From Azadirachta indica (lineage: Eukaryota; Streptophyta; Magnoliopsida; Sapindales; Meliaceae), in the NCBI GenBank assembly GCA_022749755.1, contig CM040441.1, forward strand, positions 9,470,890 through 9,534,889: a stretch of DNA of 64,000 bases, written 5' to 3'. A program made the position numbers and the translations under genes. Positions 60,176-64,000 of the stretch are shown piece by piece; position 1 is the first letter of the stretch, and every line of letters begins with the position of its first letter. The notes beneath the pieces are model-generated. The model was not told where the DNA came from, did not search any database, and saw nothing but the letters and a program-made list of their open reading frames with translations.

Positions 60176-62868
60176 ATGGAATCATTAATTTTCAATAATA
60201 AAAAACAAGTTTTGCTCCCTATATTTTCTGATCCTATTGCTAGTTTTAAACTTTTCACTTATTGTCTCTTTTGGTTCTGTTGATGACGCTCGTGCTCTTC
60301 TCAAATGGAAAACAAGCCTCCCTCAAAGCCAAAATCTCTCTCTCTGATCTACGTAGAATCCTTATCTTGTTAATGCTACCAATGTTTGTTCTTCCTCAAA
60401 AACAAAAGTAAGTTCATGTTCTTCGTTCGGAATTGATTGTAACCATGCCAAAAGAGTCATTGGTATAGCTCTGATAATTATAGGTTTAAAAGGTACGTTT
60501 CATGAATTCTCATTCTTATCTTTTCCTCATCTTGTATACCTCAATCTCTCCTCCAATCAATTCTTTGGTGTCATTTCGCCCCAAATTGGTAACCTTACCA
60601 AACTCAAGTACACTGATTTATTATATAATCAATTTTTTGGGAAGATACCACTAGAAATTACGCTTCTAACTCTTCTTGAGGTCATTGACCTTAGTGCAAA
60701 TCAGTTGCATGGCATAATTCCACAAGAAGTAGAAAACTTTAAATCTCTTGCAGATCAATTTTCACTTGGTAATTTGAGCAGGTTAGAAGATTCGCGTATT
60801 TATTCTAACAATCTTTCTAGTTCCATTCAAAAAAAACTTAGGGAACTTGAAGTCTCTCTCTCTCTTTTTTTTTTTTTCCAAATATGAGAAAAAATTAATT
60901 CTCCGATCATATTCCATCTTTTATTGGTAATTTGAGCAATCTATATTACTTGCAACTCAAGACCAACAGGCTTTCTAGTTTCATTCCTCTAGAAATAGGA
61001 AATCTCAAAAATTGATTACCTATTTTGCATGAGAACTAGTTCGAAAGTTATTTACCTCTTAATATTTGTCAAAATGCATCACTTAAATATTTTGCTGTAG
61101 ATGATAACAATTTTATAGGTCGAATCCCTAGAAGCTTGATAAATTGTAAAAATCTAATTAGAGCACATTTTGAGAGAAATCCTCTGACAGGAAATATATT
61201 TGAAGATTTAGGCATTTATCCAAACCTAGCTTTCTTAGATCTTAGCAACAATAATTTTTATGGTGAATTGTCATCTATTTGGGAAAAATGTAAGAAACTA
61301 GCTACTTTAAATATGTCAAAAAATAATCTCATTGGGAATTTACCACCTGAAATCAAAAACTTCTTTCCTCTACATGAACTTGACCTTTCCTTGAATTATA
61401 TAGTTGAGATAATTCCAGCAAAAATTGGAAAATTAACCAGTCTAAACAACCTCCTTTTGAACGAAAATCAACTTTTTGGTAGCAGACCTTAGAACTTAAT
61501 TTACTGACTGAACTTGAGTACCTTGAGTTATCTACAAATAGAATCAAGCAATTCTATTCTAGAAAGTTTAGGCTACTTGGTTAAATTATACTACTTTAAT
61601 TTGAGCAATAACCAACTTAGCATAGAAATTCCCATTGAAATAGAGAAGTTGGTTCACCTTTCAGCGTCAGATTTGAATCATAACTTTTTAAATGAATGAT
61701 ACCATATGAAATTTGCAATTTGCAAAGTTTGGAGAACTTAAATCTTTATTAGAAGAATCTCTTTTGCTCAATTCCAAGTTGCTTTGAAAGAATGCGTGAC
61801 TTGTCCTGCATTGATGTATATCATATAAAGAGTTATAAGATCCAATTCCTAATAGTACAACATTTCGAGATGCTCCCTTAAAAGCATTGCAAAGGATTAA
61901 AGGATTGTGTGGCGATGTTAAAGGATTGCTATCTTGCAAAGCTTTCACTTCAAACAAGCAGCCCTTAAGAAAAATTTGGCTCGTGATTGTTCTTTATGGT
62001 GATAATAATGTTCATTTTCTTTTGACAAAATAAGAGCAACATGTAAAAGCAACAAAGCAGTAATGTAAACATTTCAGGACTCCTTTCAATGTTAACATTT
62101 GAAGGGAATATGTTATACGAAGTAATCATTTGCATAACAAATAATTTTGACAACAAGTATTGCATTGGAAAAAGGGGACAAGGAATTGTTTACAAAGTTG
62201 ATTTACCATATGGAGATATCATCACAGTTGAGAAATTTCACTTGCCATTTCCAACTGAGATTGCCAATCAACAAGACTTTGAAACGAAATTAAGACATTG
62301 ACAGAGCTTCAGCATTGAGATATTTTCAATTTTTATGGTTTTTGTTCACATTTACGATACTCTTTTCTAGTTTTATGAATATCTTGAAAAGGGTAGCTTG
62401 GCCGTAATCTTGAACAATGAAGCAGCAACAAAAAATTTTGGCTGGAGAATGAGAATGAATGTGATAAAAGGTGTAACTTGTGCATTATCTTATATGCACC
62501 ATGATTGTTACTTGATGATTGTCCATCGAGACTTATCAAGTAAGAATGTATTGCTCGATTTGGAAAATGAAGCTCACGTATCAAATTTTGGAGTTGCTAA
62601 ATTTCTTAAGCCAGACTCATCAAATTGGACTAAACTTGCAGGCACATATATAAATGTTGCACTTGGTATGTATTATATACACGTATTCAAAGTATGCATT
62701 ATGTGTACTAGGTATTGAATGAATTTGATCATATTAATTTTGATCTTGCAAAGCTTGCTTACACTGATGAAGAGTACTAAAAAGTATGATGTGTACAGTT
62801 TTGGTGTATTGGCATTGGAAGTAATCATAGGGAATCATCCTAAAGATTTTCTTTCAACATTTTCAACT
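60176..62868 (+). pseudogene. MIK2-like LRR receptor kinase pseudogene 2 (decayed, 3'-truncated)
   Basis: The start ATG at 60176 (MESLIF; another in-frame ATG at 60167) aligns with pseudogene 1. Many frameshifts and stops follow: the LRR cap at about 60280-60500, LRR pieces at 60520-60890, 61136-61492 and 61514-61699, and the N-lobe at 62089-62301 (IGKRGQGIVYKV). The N-lobe lysine context reads TVEKFH, with K kept next to an acidic substitution. The C-lobe piece 62398-62718 keeps VHRDLSSKNVLLD but reads NFG instead of DFG. The intron acceptor after 62665 reads GCAAAG where pseudogene 1 has GCAGAA. The coding similarity ends at about 62868 and the downstream flank starts at once, so the last 70 or so codons are deleted. 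Not functional. Confidence 0.92.
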
Positions 62869-64000
62869 ATATAAGTAATGAGCCACAGTAATTATTATGG
62901 TAAGTGATAATGTAATATACTTTTATTATTAATGTAATTCGTCAAGTAAATTATCATCCGTATGATCTGTATGTATAATCAGTAACATGGATATATCACT
63001 TTAATTTCTAAGTTTGATTAAGTTTGATTTTTACCACAATTATCTTACTACATATACAAATTGTGGAAAATCATTAATATTAAACTCTCAAACAGAGTAT
63101 CACTCTTTTTCATCCATGTTGCTATCTCAATCAAAGTGAATAAGAAGACAAAAGGGTGTTCGTTAAATTGAAAATGAATTGTTGAACCCACATTAGACTT
63201 CTCCGTCAGTCAACATTTATATATTTATTTTCTTGACTTCGATTAGCTGGAAGTTGGTCTTCGTCATTCCACTTATACATGGGTAATTATTTTTTTATTT
63301 ATGTATCTTGCCTTGGGCTTATTTGCTTTTCGATCTAATATCTAATATGATATTATCTGAATTTGATAATACATTTTATCTAGTATTATTATTATTCGAA
63401 TGAAAAAAAAATATCTAAATGGTTCAGTTGAGGATTTTTGAAATGAATAAATGAAAATAAGAATTATATATCATAAAATATATAACAAATTTATTTTCTA
63501 AAAGTAAGAAAGCAAATATCATTAGCTAATCTCTTGAGTTTAATTTAATATTTTCTCGAGGCTAATAAATTGCATGAGCCATGGACATGATTAATTACTA
63601 CTCAATCGTTCCCTATTATTCCTCCACGTACTTCTCTCACATGGTCCAATTAAACCTATTGAGTCTTATACACTCTAAAATATTCTGCCCCGTTGTATTC
63701 CAACCTCGCAACATTGCTAATACAACATATATAATATCATCAAGAAACTCCAATTTTAAGGTATCTACATGCTGCCCTTATTAAATTACAAACCAAATAG
63801 AAATTTTTATATTTTTACATGCATTTTCTCTTATTTTCTTTTACTTCTAGCTTGTTGAGAATTTTTTCTTTACCATAGTAATTAAGGCTATGTTTGGTCG
63901 TCCACGTGCCCTCCTTTATCTCTGTACTCTATTTTCTTTTTATTTGTAGTGACACTCTTAATTGTGGGCTTTTTTTTAAAAGAAAAAAAAGGCTATGTTT
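62869..64000. repeat. Duplicated downstream flank of RLK pseudogene 2
   Basis: It follows 55437-56600 in order with an offset of about 7.36-7.44 kb. No gene is seen up to the window end. Confidence 0.78.

Noticed and set aside
1..64000. CRISPR arrays, bacterial operons, tRNA or rRNA genes
   Set aside because: No regular spacer-repeat pattern was seen, and I recognised no tRNA or rRNA signature by eye. The gene structure is plant nuclear. A tRNA search program could still find something I missed.

Overview
The window is AT-rich nuclear DNA from a flowering plant. It has GT-AG introns, TATA boxes about 65-100 bp upstream of start codons, glycoside hydrolase family 28 polygalacturonases with the plant exon pattern, MIK2-type leucine-rich-repeat (LRR) receptor kinases, and plant copia and LINE debris. 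The LRR protein style suggests a woody rosid such as Citrus, but that is inference from memory and is not proven here.

Left third (1-20.5 kb): four polygalacturonase genes in the order minus, minus, plus, plus. The outer pair (1-1452, 19074-20544) and the inner pair (5225-6773, 13440-14937) are mirror-image paralogues about an axis near 10.1-10.3 kb. The inner pair is intact. The left outer gene is intact as far as it is visible and runs off the window. The right outer copy is a pseudogene, with one inserted base and a 20-bp deletion in exon 3. The 3' flank of the third gene is tandemly duplicated, and the second copy of that flank is split by a 1.2-kb LTR retroelement derivative.

Middle (20.5-44 kb): repeat-rich DNA built from three copies of an LRR-gene promoter segment and three copies of an unrelated non-coding repeat, called R here. 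It holds one long open LRR gene (25426-27858) with no membrane segment or kinase, a second copy cut off in its LRR domain by a junction with repeat R (40776-41273), and one intact two-exon LRAT/NC-domain gene (34488-35282). A 5'-truncated LINE lies in the third R copy. It has a 15-bp target duplication, and a paralogous empty site is visible.

Right third (44-64 kb): gene relics. These are a decayed S1/P1-type nuclease gene (45111-46104), an unrecognised higher-GC stretch (46.1-47.4 kb), a Ty1-copia gag-protease-integrase relic (about 48.24-50.67 kb), and two tandem MIK2-like receptor kinase pseudogenes (52240-55158 and 60176-62868). An orphan kinase C-terminal fragment lies between the two pseudogenes at about 56.7-57.0 kb.

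On sequence alone, the likely functional genes are three secreted pectin-degrading enzymes, one LRAT-domain protein and possibly one secreted LRR protein. The rest records local duplication, inversion, transposition and decay. I did not find a clearly new biological system. The most informative structures are the mirrored polygalacturonase cluster, the two insertions with recognisable paralogous empty sites, and the kinase-less LRR gene.
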